Assembly (NCBI RefSeq): GCF_035046485.1
Contig: NC_085137.1
Coordinates: 254,842,733 to 254,906,732 of the forward strand
Direction of reading: 5' to 3'
Length of the DNA stretch: 64,000 nucleotides
Source: Aedes albopictus
Taxonomy: Eukaryota > Arthropoda > Insecta > Diptera > Culicidae
The notes under the pieces were generated by a model. The model was not told where the DNA came from, did no database searches, and worked only from the letters and a program-made list of their open reading frames with translations. A program made the position numbers and the translations under genes. Shown one piece after another: positions 32,660 through 43,267 of this stretch (position 1 is the first letter of the stretch; every line of letters begins with the position of its first letter).

Positions 32660-33260
32660 TAGAAGAAAACTTTTTTCTGCAAATCCTCTTTAACCCCACA
32701 ACTATCGCATTTGTCATCTTGTTCTAATTTCCACATATATAATTTTTCTTTTGATAGTGTATGATATGATCTTAATCTGCCAATTGTTACAATTTCTTGT
32801 GTGTCTAGATCTAGGGGCCCATATAGCCGAGGCGGTAAACGCACGGGTATTCAGCATGACCATGCTGAGGGTGACGGGTTCGATTCCCGGTCGGTCCAGG
32901 ATCTTTTCGTAAAGGAAATTTCCTTGACTTCCTTGGGCATAGAGTATCTTCGTGCCTGCCACACGATATACACATGCAAAATGGTCATTGGCAGAGGAAG
33001 CTCTCAGTTAATAACTGTGGAAGTGCTCATAGAACACTAAGCTGAGAAGCAGGCTTTGTCCCAGTGAGGACGTTACGCCAAGAAGAGAGAGAGAGAGTGT
33101 CTAGATCTAATGTATCAAACCACGGTTTTAGTATTGGTTTAGGCATGATATCGTAATGTTTAACTCCTTTTTGTGTAGATATATTAGGGTAGGTTATCAA
33201 AATTTGAGCCAAATTGCGGCTTTCTGAAGCAGTGCAAATTTTAAGTGATTTTTTCTCCCA
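32660..33260 (-). pseudogene. C-terminal end of an I/jockey-like LINE ORF2, split by a SINE
   Basis: Upstream piece (33260-33098): KHYDIMPKPILKPWFDT. Downstream piece (32813-32660): EIVTIGRLRSYHTLSKEKLY and DKCDSCGVKEDLQ, the RLRxxHT and CxxCG motifs that end the polymerase of I/jockey-like LINEs. The split is exactly the Feilai-type SINE with its 12-base duplication. No RT is found between this and the endonuclease at 33358, so the catalytic middle is deleted. Confidence 0.65.
32814..33097 (+). mobile_element. Feilai-type tRNA-related SINE, 284 bp
   Basis: Has an A box (TATAGCCGAGGCGGTAAACG) and a B box (GGTTCGATTCC), then the non-tRNA body and a (GA)n tail. Flanked by a 12-base duplication TGTCTAGATCTA (32802-32813, 33098-33109). 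Nearly identical to the copy at 35305. Confidence 0.9.
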
Positions 33261-33357
33261 CATGGAAATAATTTACTACGGCAAAATCGTATGTACATGA
33301 AAGCCATGGGTATAAGCTTTCTGTTAAATGGTAAAAAGTTTGTATTTGCACCGAATT

Positions 33358-34083
33358 TCATTGAAATATTTGATTTTCCATCAACAATGATTTTAATCTT
33401 AATTCTTTTTTCAACGCGTTTCTGAAGTTTCTTTCTGCTTTTTTAAATTCGTGTTTGTTTGCAAGGGTTAAGTTGTTTCTGAACTCTATATGTTTTCTGT
33501 TTTCAATTTCGTATAGTTTTTTTTTTTTGATGTTTTCGTTCCAGTACGGTTTTATTTTCTTTTTGCTGTTTGGATGAATGGTGTAGGATGCTTTTTCAAT
33601 TTCTTTGTTTAGTTGTTCTATGTTTGTTATTGATTTTGGGTCTATTTGGTTAATGTTTTCAATTGCTTTATTTTTGCTTATTATTGTTTTTGATGTTTTA
33701 TTACTGTATTTGTTGTGTTGTGTTATTTGGCATTCAATTAATTTGTGGTCTGATCCTAAATCTTCTGAACTGGTTTCCCAACTTGTTATTGGGCCTAGTT
33801 CTGGAGTTGTAATTGTGAGGTCTATTGCTGATGAATTGCTATTGATATCCTCCCACCTGGTTCCTACTCCCGTGTTTAGAAGAATTGTGTTACTATTTCC
33901 AATTATTTCACTTATTAGTTCTCCTCTTCTGTCAGTTTTATTTGAAACACTGTCCCATGTTGAATGATGAGCATTCAGGTCACCTCCTAAGAATACTGGT
34001 ATTGTACTGTTGTCTATGTAGTTGAAAAGTTTTTCAAGCGGTTCTTTAAGGGCGGACGGGACGATCGGGGAAATATCCGCCAT
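33358..34083 (-). pseudogene. I/jockey-like LINE endonuclease, C-terminal half and linker
   Basis: The minus frame holds FLGGDLNAHHSTWDS, LLNTGVGTRW, SAIDLTITTP and the catalytic GSDHKLI of the endonuclease, then a Lys-rich linker (PYWNENIKKKK) as found before the RT of I/jockey-like elements. It stops at 33358 before any RT motif. The N-terminal half is at 34327-34557, separated by a hairpin-bearing insertion. Confidence 0.8.
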
Positions 34084-34098
34084 TGCTCTGTTGCTACT

Positions 34099-34226
34099 AA
34101 GATGGTAATCTCAGATTCTACTTCATATTTTGCAACAAAAACCTATCACTGTGTATGTTCACTTGGAGTGCATATGCTGATTGTTTTTCAGCATCTTCAG
34201 TGCGATAGAACTCGAGATTACCATCT
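34099..34226. repeat. Hairpin insertion in the LINE endonuclease
   Basis: AAGATGGTAATCTC and its inverse GAGATTACCATCTT bound about 125 bases. It lies where the endonuclease loses its central residues; 34227-34326 carries the adjoining coding remnant. Confidence 0.55.
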
Positions 34227-34326
34227 TCAAAATCGCGAGGCAAATTGTTAGAAAGAGAGGCAAGATAGGAAAAATAACACGGCGTCCCGTTTCACCTTAA
34301 GTTCTATGTCTCTAAATATTATTTCT

Positions 34327-34557
34327 TCATATATAAGTGTAGGATGAATTGAAATTCCTGTGCCACCAGTTTTTAATGAAGTTGTAGTTGAGAAATTTTA
34401 ATTTCTCATCTGGCTTAAACCAAGTCTCTTGAAGTAAAAATACATGTATGTTTTTGGTTTTAATGTATGTTTTTATAGTTTCTCTTTTATGGAGAGGTCT
34501 TATGCTGTGTATGTTTAGTTGAGATATGTTTAAATCGTTTAAAAAACTATTATCCAT
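34327..34557 (-). pseudogene. I/jockey-like LINE ORF2 start, endonuclease N-terminus
   Basis: Begins with ATG (MDNSFLNDLNISQLNIHS) and contains NIHSIRPLHKRE and VFLLQETWF, the first endonuclease motifs. The coding similarity continues below 34327 in another frame (LIYEEIIFRDIELKV) before the hairpin insertion. Part of the same broken LINE as 33358-34083. Confidence 0.75.
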
Positions 34558-34599
34558 AATTATGTGTTAATTGTTTCTCTTTTGTCGAGTTTAGTTAAG

Positions 34600-34803
34600 G
34601 CTCAAGCATTCGTCATCATTTTTCGGAAATTGAAAAGCAGTTTTTTCGCTGTAAATCAAAACAATCGCCATGGAAATGTATTCACTGTATTCCATTCCTC
34701 ATGAGGAAGACAGTGAATACATTTTTGCGGCAAACATTTTAGTTTTGAATGAAAAAACTGCTTTCAAATGTTTAATGATCACGATGATTTCAATGACGAA
34801 TTG
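34600..34803. mobile_element. Palindromic MITE, about 200 bp, in LINE ORF1
   Basis: Ends ATTCGTCATCA.. and ..TGACGAAT are inverted. Internally ATGTATTCACTGT / ACAGTGAATACAT and AAGCAGTTTTTTC / GAAAAAACTGCTT are also inverted. Lies between ORF2 start and the ORF1 remnant. Confidence 0.6.
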
Positions 34804-34995
34804 TTCCACGTTAATTGAATTAAGTTTTGAATCATTGTAGCTATTTCAATTAGGAGTAAATCTGAATTTGGTTTTCAGATGATTTGTCTGTTATTTTTTC
34901 AAATATGTGTTGTAGTTGTTTTGTTAAGTTTTCCTGTTCTGTTTGTAGTTTTTCTGTTTCCGCGACTCTGTGTGGATTGTTTTCAATTACTCGTA

Positions 34996-35795
34996 GGGTA
35001 AAAGCTCCCTTAGTGGAGGTAGTACCAATAGTGGTGGTAGTGCCAATTTAGCACTATTTCGAACGAAAAGCTTGCAAATGACATTTTTAATAGATGCTTC
35101 ATAATTAATTAATAACATTAATTCAGTTTTGTGTTCAGGATTTGCCGAAAAATCTGTTTTAAATTATTATTTTCCTTAAATTTTTTGCTCCTTTGCACCT
35201 ATAGTGGTGGTAGTGTTCCTATAGTGGTGGGTCCCATAAGAATTCAATGGGATGCGCCACTATAGGAACCAATGTTAAATTTCACCTCCATAATAGGAAC
35301 CGTGCCCATATAGCCGAGGCGGTAAACGCACGGGTATTCAGCATGACCATGCTGAGGGTGACGGGTTCGATTCCCGGTCGGTCCAGGATCTTTTCGTAAA
35401 GGAAATTTCCTTGACTTCCTTGGGCATAGAGTATCTTCGTGCCTGCCACACGATATACGCATGCAAAATGGTCATTGGCAGAGGAAGCTCTCAGTTAATA
35501 ACTGTGGAAGTGCTCATAGAACACTAAGCTGAGAAGCAGGCTTTGTCCCAGTGAGGACGTTACGCCAAGAAGAGAGAGAGAGAGAATAGGAACCGTGAAC
35601 CTATAGTTGGTGCAAGTGATTTATTAGCAAAAACTGAAATAAACAATGGTTTTTACATTTTTCCTAGCAAATTTAAGTGGAAAACTACCGATTAACGTTT
35701 TTAGACTTTTTATTTTGTGGTATTATCAATGTTATTCAATTATTTTTCTACAAGGTGCTACTAATAGCACCACTATTGGTACATTTACCCTAGTT
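34996..35795. mobile_element. TIR element with TAGTGGTGG words, carrying a SINE
   Basis: Left end TAGGGTAAAAGCTCCC, right end GGTACATTTACCCTA. The words TATAGTGGTGG / CCACTATTGG recur at both ends and in the middle. The Feilai-type SINE at 35305 is nested inside. No ORF. Confidence 0.6.
35305..35584 (+). mobile_element. Feilai-type SINE, second copy, 280 bp
   Basis: Same A box, B box, body and (GA)n tail as 32814-33097, with very few differences. Flanked by a 13-base duplication AATAGGAACCGTG (35292-35304, 35585-35597). Confidence 0.9.
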
Positions 35796-36090
35796 GTGAG
35801 TTTAGGTTTTCGTTTGTGCTTGTGATTGCCTGTGTTTGTGATCTTGTGGGTGGTTGTGATTTTTTTAGCTGTTTTGTGTGTTTGTCTTGGTACGTGTCCT
35901 TTTCGCGGCGTTTTCGCTGTTGGTTTTCGTTTTGGGTTTATGTTTGTTCATTTTCCGAAAATCCCATGAAAAGATCTTCCTCGTCTGTGTTGGGTAAATT
36001 GGTTTCCATCCATTCCTTACCTTTATCGGGTGGGAGCTTTGGGTCGTCTGTCTGTGTAGTGTCCATGTTCGGAATCAGCCCTGCATAAAG

Positions 36091-37327
36091 CTGGCGTTCC
36101 TCCCTTTCACTTCCTTAACCTAGCTTACACTTAATCACTGATTTTTCTCTATTTATTCTATTTACAACTTATGAGCTAACACTTTCTGACCGATTTTTCT
36201 CTCTTTTAGGCACTAATATTTACAACTTAGGATTAAAAAAACTATTAATTAAAGGAATTTATCAAGAACGATAGAAATTGGCTAACGGTGTCCTCTTCTT
36301 GTGGTCCGCTTCGAAAGACGGTGTGAGGAGGTTGTTCATTCTGCTTATTTTGACATTTCTTCCGAAGACACTTATACTGTAAAATGCACACGAAAGGCAC
36401 AGTGGATCACTTTACTAAAAAAGTCGAAAAAATCGATTTTGATCAATATTTTCAAGTAAAAAAAAAAATGAAAAAAAATGTACCATTAGGTTAGCAAAAA
36501 TAAATAAAAAAAAGATTATGCATTAACAAAAACCTAAATAATCACGGAAATAGAGGTTTTTCTCATTAAAATAACTAAAGAATGTAATCTACAATTTATT
36601 TGATAACTCATGAAGCAGCAGGTGGAGACAGCTAATTTTTTGGCCAAAACATGTCAATACCACTAGCATCGATGTTATGGGGAAAGAAAATTGGGGTAAC
36701 TCGGGGCTTTTGTTATACACTAGTACGAAATCATCACGAAAATAAATTAAAATTGGCAATTGAGGTAATTTTTTTGAATTCCAAACATGATGTGAAACAA
36801 TTTTCCTATTATTTTTTTAGTGCAGCATGCCTGGAGAGTTATTGTGATGAAGCGTATATTTCACAATACGCGCGACGTGAGACGAGACATAACACTTATA
36901 GTTCTTACAATCGCCAAGATATTAGAATTTACCTTTCGTCGACCGGTTTCGGGCGCGATGTCGTCCATCAACAGGACTCCGACTGATAGCCTTCGTTTTC
37001 GTACGATGTTCGTACATGTCCGGAAAGAAGAGATGCGTAATATTTGTAACGCAAAATTTGGCAATTTTAAACCCTGTTCCTCCCCGCGTAACTATTTTTG
37101 TAAGAGAAATTTCGAAATTTTGTATGAAGCGTAACACAGCGCTAGACCCTTAGCGTTATGTAATATTTGAACGAACCCAAAGCAGACCCGCTCCACCTAT
37201 CTCAGTAACCCCTCACTCGCTGCTACTATCTCTGGCGAGCTCAGAACAATTTTTCATGAATAAAATTTTGTCAGGTACCCTATTTTGTCAGCCCAAAATG
37301 CTCCCAGGGGCCGACAAAATCTGTATC
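36091..37327. other. No gene recognised
   Basis: AT-rich, with an A-rich stretch at 36455-36510. Overlapping short frames at 36820-37137 show no family motif. On the minus strand 36985-36930 has the words GTTGATGGACGAC and CCCGAAACCGG, discussed as a possible degenerate Penelope-type hammerhead. Confidence 0.4.
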
Positions 37328-37655
37328 TGTTGTGAACGGGATCTAACGTGAGACGACTGCCCCCTATACAAGCATCATCGGCTCGGCTCGTCTCTATCAC
37401 GACGACGGATAGACGACGACCGCCGCCGCCGATGACGAACGGCAGCAACAGCAACAACAGAACGCCATCATCTGCAACAGCAGCAAGATGCTGCCCGCGC
37501 GCGCTCTCCGCGATATTACTTTTAATGTGTAGTGTGTAATTGTAATATTGTGTATGTACATACTGTAAATAGTCCAATAAACGTGCATGTTTTTATTATG
37601 TAATGTCCGCGTGTGGAAGTTTTTCTCTCGGCCGTATATCCTCATCCCCCGGACA
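37328..37655 (+). repeat. Probable LTR, about 328 bp
   Basis: Starts TGTTGTGAACGGG, ends CCCCCGGACA, with AATAAACG (about 37577) followed by a GT-rich region. The middle is rich in CGACGACGG and CAGCAACAG words. No internal coding region follows, so it may be a solo LTR. Superfamily undecided. Confidence 0.45.
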
Positions 37656-37945
37656 TGAAAGTATCGAAATAGTTGGCTTAGGGCCGATGAAGTCATGTGA
37701 TGCTACTACAACGGTATAGAGTGGGGACAAGTGGAGGGCATATTATTGAACATATAGATTGGGTACAACAACACATATCCTAGCGGGCGTAGACTGATGC
37801 AAAGGGGTGGTAACAATAACCGTCTCAGAATAGGATTGCAAGGGTTGAGGCGCAATGAAAATCCGCAATCCTACATAAAGTATCTGTGCTTCGGATCTAA
37901 GATTTAAATAAAGAAAATATTCCTAGAAAGTTTTTCTAGTGAGTA
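37656..37945. other. No gene recognised
   Basis: Could be leader sequence of the preceding LTR element. Nothing further seen. Confidence 0.3.
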
Positions 37946-39195
37946 CCCAAGCAACCAAAAGTTCGGATTGCACTTGAAGAACAAACTCAGAAGTTCAAGT
38001 TTGGTTCAATTCCGGTTTCGTTGAACTTAATTCTCCAAAAAGTTACTCTTGTATTGTTTATGAACTTTGAAGTACATGTACAAGCTTTTGACTTCTCTTC
38101 AAAACGACATTAAAGTCGAAAAAAGGTTCAAAAAGAACTTATGTTGAACTTTAAATCAGAGTTCAATCAAACATTAACCGAACTCATGTTGAACTTATCC
38201 GTGCCTTTAAAACTCAAATATAGTTCATTTGGACATATTTCAACAACTTGAAATCATCCGTTCCGAACTTGTTTCGAACTTGTTTTGAACTTACTACTCG
38301 AAGTTCGGATAAATATTAACCGTACCAAAAGTGAACTTCATTTGAACTTCGGCGACAGCGGGGCCGTGGAGAAGTTCTCTTTCAATTAAATCACTCGGAA
38401 ATCGAGCCCAGCAGCCACAGCTTGTGTTTATTTCACAAGTACACTTTGTTCCACTATAATATTTCAACGTACTTACTTGTAATCAACGCAAAAGATCCGT
38501 ATTGTGTGGCTCAAAGGCTGCCCCCGCAGCGGAAAACTGTTCCCCCCAGGATTCCGCCTGGGGTTTTTCGGCTGCGCACAAAAATTTTCCAGCTTTGCTG
38601 GATGTTTTCACACCCGTCTCACTTGTCGCTGCAGCGCGACGATAATCGACGCAATCGTAGTCACTGGAAACCAAGTTGAAAACTTATAATCTTTTCTTAA
38701 AGTCTATACACTGGCCCTAATTTATTGCTCTGCACTGCGAACCACAACAAATTGAAAATGTCAAACTTTGTAAGTTCACAAGAAGTTCCACGTGAACTTC
38801 TTTCGAACTTTCGACTTCAAACAGTATTCCAAGTTCAGAGAAAGTTCACACGCGAACCTGATTGAGCTCTACTAAATGATATCAGCACATTGAGTAAAAT
38901 CCCACAGTGCCTAACAACACATACATGGAGTAGTGGTTAGGCACCGACTTTCAACGAGGAGAACCCGAGTTCAAATCTCAGTAAGTAAAAAACATTAAAA
39001 ATTATTTCAAGGTATTAGTCAATTGGGATTCCACATGAACTAATGTTTCCTAATAATAAATTACTTTTGAGGACTAAACACATTTTTTTTCATTTTTTCG
39101 AAGCTTATTTTTAAGCTGAATAGCGTTCCTTTCAGCGACACAAGTGTACTTTTTGTGAACTCAAGTTCGGTTAACCGAACTTTTGGTTGCTTGGG
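37946..39195. mobile_element. TIR element, 1,250 bp, AAGTTC-rich, TA duplication
   Basis: TIR CCCAAGCAACCAAAAGTT followed by CGG at both ends, flanked by TA (37944-37945, 39196-39197). AAGTTC / GAACTT words fill both arms, well over twenty times. No transposase. A tRNA-like piece sits at 38930-38985. The terminus is one base away from the CCCAAGTAACC family. Confidence 0.75.
38930..38985 (+). repeat. tRNA-like A and B box pair
   Basis: TAGTGGTTAGGCACCGAC followed by GAGTTCAAATCTC in tRNA-like spacing. No complete clover-leaf, so a SINE head or degenerate tRNA is likelier than a gene. Confidence 0.4.
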
Positions 39196-39284
39196 TAGTG
39201 AAGTGATACGGGTCATAGTTGATTGTTCAATCAGGTATGTGTTAGCTCCTAAATGCTTCATTTAAACTTGCGTTACCTCCTTAT

Positions 39285-39516
39285 GGTCTCCAGTTAGCCT
39301 AGTGGTTAAGGCTATGGATCGCCAATCCGGAGAAGGCGGGTTCTCAACTCCCTGGGCATAGAGTATCACTGTAATTCCCTCACAATATACAAATTCATGC
39401 AATGGCAGGTAAAGAAAGCCCTTCAATTAATAACTGTGGAAGTGCTCAAAGAACACTAAGTTGAAGCCAGGCAGGCCAAGCCCCAGCGAGGTCGTAGAGC
39501 CATACAGAATAAGAAG
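39285..39516 (+). mobile_element. tRNA-related SINE, 232 bp, diverged Feilai-like
   Basis: Starts GGTCTCCAGTTAGCCTAGTGG and shares TGGGCATAGAGTATC, TTAATAACTGTGG and GTGCTCAAAGAACACTAAG with the other SINEs. Flanked by a 10-base duplication ACCTCCTTAT (39275-39284, 39517-39526). Confidence 0.85.
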
Positions 39517-39619
39517 ACCTCCTTATTGCTGTAGACTAGAGTGGCGCGAGCTCTGTGTTGCCATCACAAGACCTTTTGTGTTACCTTACACACCGTAATT
39601 TTGTAGGCCAGTTCCGAAC

Positions 39620-40920
39620 TGGTGAAGCACACGATTCGGCCTAGTCATCATTAGTTGATTGAAATACCTAACCGTAAACGATTAAACCCGCTCTAGTATT
39701 GCGAGGCCATAACTATTAGGGAGCGATTCCTCGGGACCCCTAAGAATGCCCTAACCGCCAAAGAGGGTTCCTCTCGGCAGAGTCACTCCGGCCTTGACCT
39801 GGGCTCTGTCGATCTACGACAAAGAAGGAAGATGCCAGCGAAACAGACAAATCGCATTGTCAAACCAAGACGATCTGCTTAAATTTCCGACCATCATAAC
39901 ACCACCCCAAGCCGTCAATTTACCGGCGGACAGGCCGTCCATCCCGAGGTCCATCCCACATCAGCATCGGCGATCACTCGGCCATCGGCACCGAGTCTAC
40001 GCAGAGCTCCACCAACAGCAACAGTACCAGTACGTCTCCAAACCCCAATATTCAATGAAACTACCCACTCTACGCCATATAGCACAATAGTTTGTAACCG
40101 GTTGGTTCCAATTCTTGGGTTTTCTTGTGTATGAGTGTTTGTATTTGTGAAAATTCACGTTTTTAAATATATAAACAAAACAGCAGGCTACACCACCCTA
40201 GCGAGTAACTGTACCGCTGCTAATGAGCTGAACTATAAGGATAATGAGAGCTCGTAAGATGGCAGGTGCGATAAACGAATCGATTTAGAGGTGAGTGCCA
40301 ATGGGCGCAGCCATCTTCTATTTTGGAAGATTGGCAGAAAGAATTTAGGCGTCCGTGTGGTAAGACCGGTGAACAGTGCAGTGCAACTATTGAACCCCAA
40401 AATACCACCCCCCCCCCCCTTATTAGGGGCTGGACAAGGGAGCTGCCTCCGTTCAGGTAATTCGGCCTAGATAAACCTTTTACCCAGCCTGACGGAACAT
40501 TATAATCCGATTTAGGACCTCGTATCCGTTTAATAGAACGGTCAGCACACGGCGGCTCGGAAGTCAATAAGGCTTCCGAGCCTAATCGCTAAGGAACCGC
40601 CATCGTCCCATTCAGGACGATTCCCTCAGACCGTTGGCCTTAATCGCCAAGGAGGGACCCTTCTCGGCACGGTCGTTCCGGTCTCGTCCTGGGCCGTGCC
40701 GATACCGTCAAAGAAGGAAGACGCCTGCCACCCAAACACCACCCAGCTATGCCTGCTGGTCCCGTCGGCTAAGTACCGGGCCGAAACACCGTCATCATTC
40801 GCCATTCCGGCGAGAGTTCCAGCCGCACAGTGGGATACAAGTCACTGTGTCGGCCATCGCACCCACAAAAACCCACGGCAGCGGTATGTACCGGTACGAT
40901 CTAGATTAGGCCACACTTAA
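39620..40920. repeat. Two diverged copies of an unknown repeat
   Basis: Bases 39762-39836 and 40650-40727 align over about 75 bases (both have TCTCGGCA.., CCTGGGC.. and AAAGAAGGAAGA). Upstream ATTCGGCCTAG occurs at 39632 and 40460. A (C)13 run is at 40408-40420. The style resembles LINE untranslated regions, but no protein motif supports this. Confidence 0.5.
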
Positions 40921-41004
40921 CAAATTAATACACTTTATAACCCAGAACAACACCCACACGACACACTAGGAGTTTTAATAAATTATTTTAGAAATGTGAA
41001 TCTT

Positions 41005-41390
41005 CTTGGTTTTTCATACTTTGTCCGCGAAGCCCCTCCGATTATCGAGTAGCATGCCGGCCCTGAGACCCAGCTCGAGGGGTCTCATGCTACTGAGCTT
41101 GAAACCGGAAGTAATTGGGAGCCACTGTGGTTGCGGAGCAGCCCCATAAGTCTTGGTAGTTACAAGTTCTTTAATAAATTACATCCACAATATTAAAAAC
41201 AATAGAATTTTCAATAAACACCAGCAGTTTTCATTAAAATTTTCATACTTTTCCTATAACCCAAGTAAGCTGACAGTATCCGCACGCTGGTCGCGAATCC
41301 CCTCTGATCGCGCAGTGGTAAGCCGACCTTGAGACACAGCTCTATAAGGGCCACTAGTTGTTTTACCGCGAGTTTTGCCCGGGTTTCAAG
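41005..41390 (-). repeat. Duplicated LINE-tail segment
   Basis: CGCGAAGCCCCTCCGAT (41027) and CGCGAATCCCCTCTGAT (41293) start two similar stretches, each followed by GAGAC.CAGCTC. They lie downstream, on the minus strand, of the RNase H fragment and may be its 3' region. Confidence 0.45.
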
Positions 41391-42890
41391 GTGAACAGCG
41401 TTTGCTGAATTCAGCCCCTCGATTTGAGTTCGACAAGCGATAACTATCTTCGACCTAGAGTTGGCAGAAACAAGTGCTTTAATAGCAGCCTGGCTATCTG
41501 AACATAAAAATATTCCTTTGCTCATTACGTGCTGCACTTCCCAAGTAACCATGACGCTGGATATAGAGCATTAATTTCGCTTTATAGTGTATTATGTGAC
41601 ATGCGATATAAAGTTGTTCTGTCATTTAGGTACCATTAAAGTAGGTTTAAAGTCGAAAGTGGCGCTACTATTGTTGATTTAAAGCAAGCTTTACTGTGGT
41701 GATTGCTAAAGCATATAAAATGCTTGTGCCATATAGCTAATGCAATGAAATCGTATGGAATGTATACTTAAAGCATCATGTCAACAAAAGGAAAAAAGTA
41801 TTTTTGTCATTTTTCAATCTATTTTTATCTGTTTGTTTGTTTGTTAATGTATTTACGACACTTTACACCTATATTTTTATCTACCCATACCTGTTCCGAT
41901 ACTCTCACTCTGATTTTTTATTCTATTTCGGGAATTGAACCAAGACTGCTGAAACTGGACCACGAGGGAAGTCGGACGCGCTAACGCTGTGTGTTACGAT
42001 GAAAATGTGTTTTGCACCTGGAAAAATGTGCAACATAAGATAACGTTTACTCAGCTCGTGCCTTATTGAGTTGTGTTTTCAGCAGCTCTAAAAGTTGTGC
42101 TGGGGTCGGCATGCTATCAGTTATCTTACTTTCCCAAACTCATCCTAGTCGAAAACAAGCGATTACAGAACCGATTGATTCCACAAACGAAGATAATATA
42201 AAGATATAAATTTGTCTGTGTTGATTCTGTTCTTTTTGTTTTCATATGTGCTCAAAAAGCACAATAAATTAGGAACAATACAAACAGCGCTTTTATCCTT
42301 TCTTTTAAGAAATCGGAGCACTGTGTTCAATAAGGAAAGCTATACCCCACATAAGTTTTGTTCCCTCAGCATCTGATTGTCTTCATGTCCCAACCAGAAA
42401 ATTTTCAAACAGCAACATCTGAGCATGATAACCTAAGTGCTACGCAGCAATCCATGAAAATTTGGGTTTGTTTTCCTTTCTTTTCAATGGTTCTGTTTCT
42501 AAAAATGTTTTACAGCTTTTTTTCTTCGAACTGAGTGTTTTTTTTCTGTTTACAGTGATGGAAGCCTTAGTAAAGGCATATATAAAGTAATAAATGCTTG
42601 CATTATTGCTTGCCATAAAGCTTTTAACATGATAATGCAATGAAACATTAAACAACGGCCCTATAGAACTATACTGAACTGTCAAAATCCCATAATGCTT
42701 CAATGCTTTCATAATGTAGATGTAACGCTTCATTACTTGACAGATGAAGAATGAAAGTTATCTTGCATTAGCTAAACTATAATACGATTGAATTGATGTT
42801 ATGATATAATGCTTGTGGTTACTTGGGTTTAGATTGCACTCCTCACATAAGAGCAAATATTTCGACCTGAAAAACGGTGCAGTGGCTATC
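41391..42890 (-). pseudogene. LINE RNase H domain, split by a TIR element
   Basis: The minus strand has VFQVEIFALM then a stop and GVQ (42890-42840), and after an insertion QHVMSKGIFLCSDSQAAIKA and SKIVIACRTQIEGLNS (41540-41391). These are the RNase H motifs with catalytic E and D (QxE; SDSQAAIKAL) carried by I/LOA/R1-like LINEs. TGCAC at 41533-41537 and 42835-42839 may be the target duplication of the insertion. Confidence 0.7.
41540..42827. mobile_element. Insertion with CCCAAGTAACCA ends, 1.3 kb
   Basis: Left end CCCAAGTAACCATGACG, right end inverse of CCCAAGTAACCACAAGC. Only the first dozen bases of the two termini agree; the interiors differ, so it may combine ends of two related MITEs. 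It splits a LINE RNase H domain. No transposase frame. Confidence 0.55.
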
Positions 42891-43267
42891 AAGTGAGTAA
42901 AAATGATACAGCCTTAGCTCACGACTTTTTGCTTTTCAATGATTGTTTGCCTCGCGTTTTTGATGTGATGAAAAACTGATAATTCTGCAGTAACGCAGCT
43001 GAAAAAGTATCATCACAATCACTGCGAGTGAGCATATACATTAGCGTGGGTCATCGGAACCGTTTTCTCAGATCAAAGCTTTTTTGGTTCCTTTTCGGGT
43101 CCTGAGTATCTGTGCAAAATTTGAGCTCGATCGGTTGCGTCTACACTTTGCGCAATTGAATTTGTATGGGATTTTGTATGGGAAAACATACTTTTTTGCA
43201 TTTTTGTCATAAGTTGAAAAAGTTTGTCTGAAACTTTTTAACCGATACTGTTGAATGATAGCCTATA

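Larger units (their letters stand above)
34804..36090 (-). pseudogene. LINE ORF1-like remnant, interrupted
   Basis: Minus frames give ENNPHRVAETEKLQTEQE and IFEKITDKSSENQ (34860-34990) and, past an inserted MITE, NLPNTDEEDLFMGFSENEQ and a Lys/Gln-rich stretch (35800-36060). A charged, coiled-coil-like protein just upstream of ORF2 fits the gag-like ORF1 of I/jockey LINEs. Family assignment rests mainly on position. Confidence 0.45.

Noticed and set aside
32814..35584. tRNA genes suggested by A and B boxes
   Set aside because: The boxes are heads of SINEs with bodies, tails and target duplications; no complete clover-leaf.
35816..36088. Plus-strand Cys/Phe-rich frame
   Set aside because: It is the antisense of the LINE ORF1-like remnant, which is the more plausible coding strand.
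36820..37137. Overlapping frames suggesting a small gene near 37 kb
   Set aside because: Both strands are open in the same place, no motif, and the sequence contains Penelope-tail-like words.
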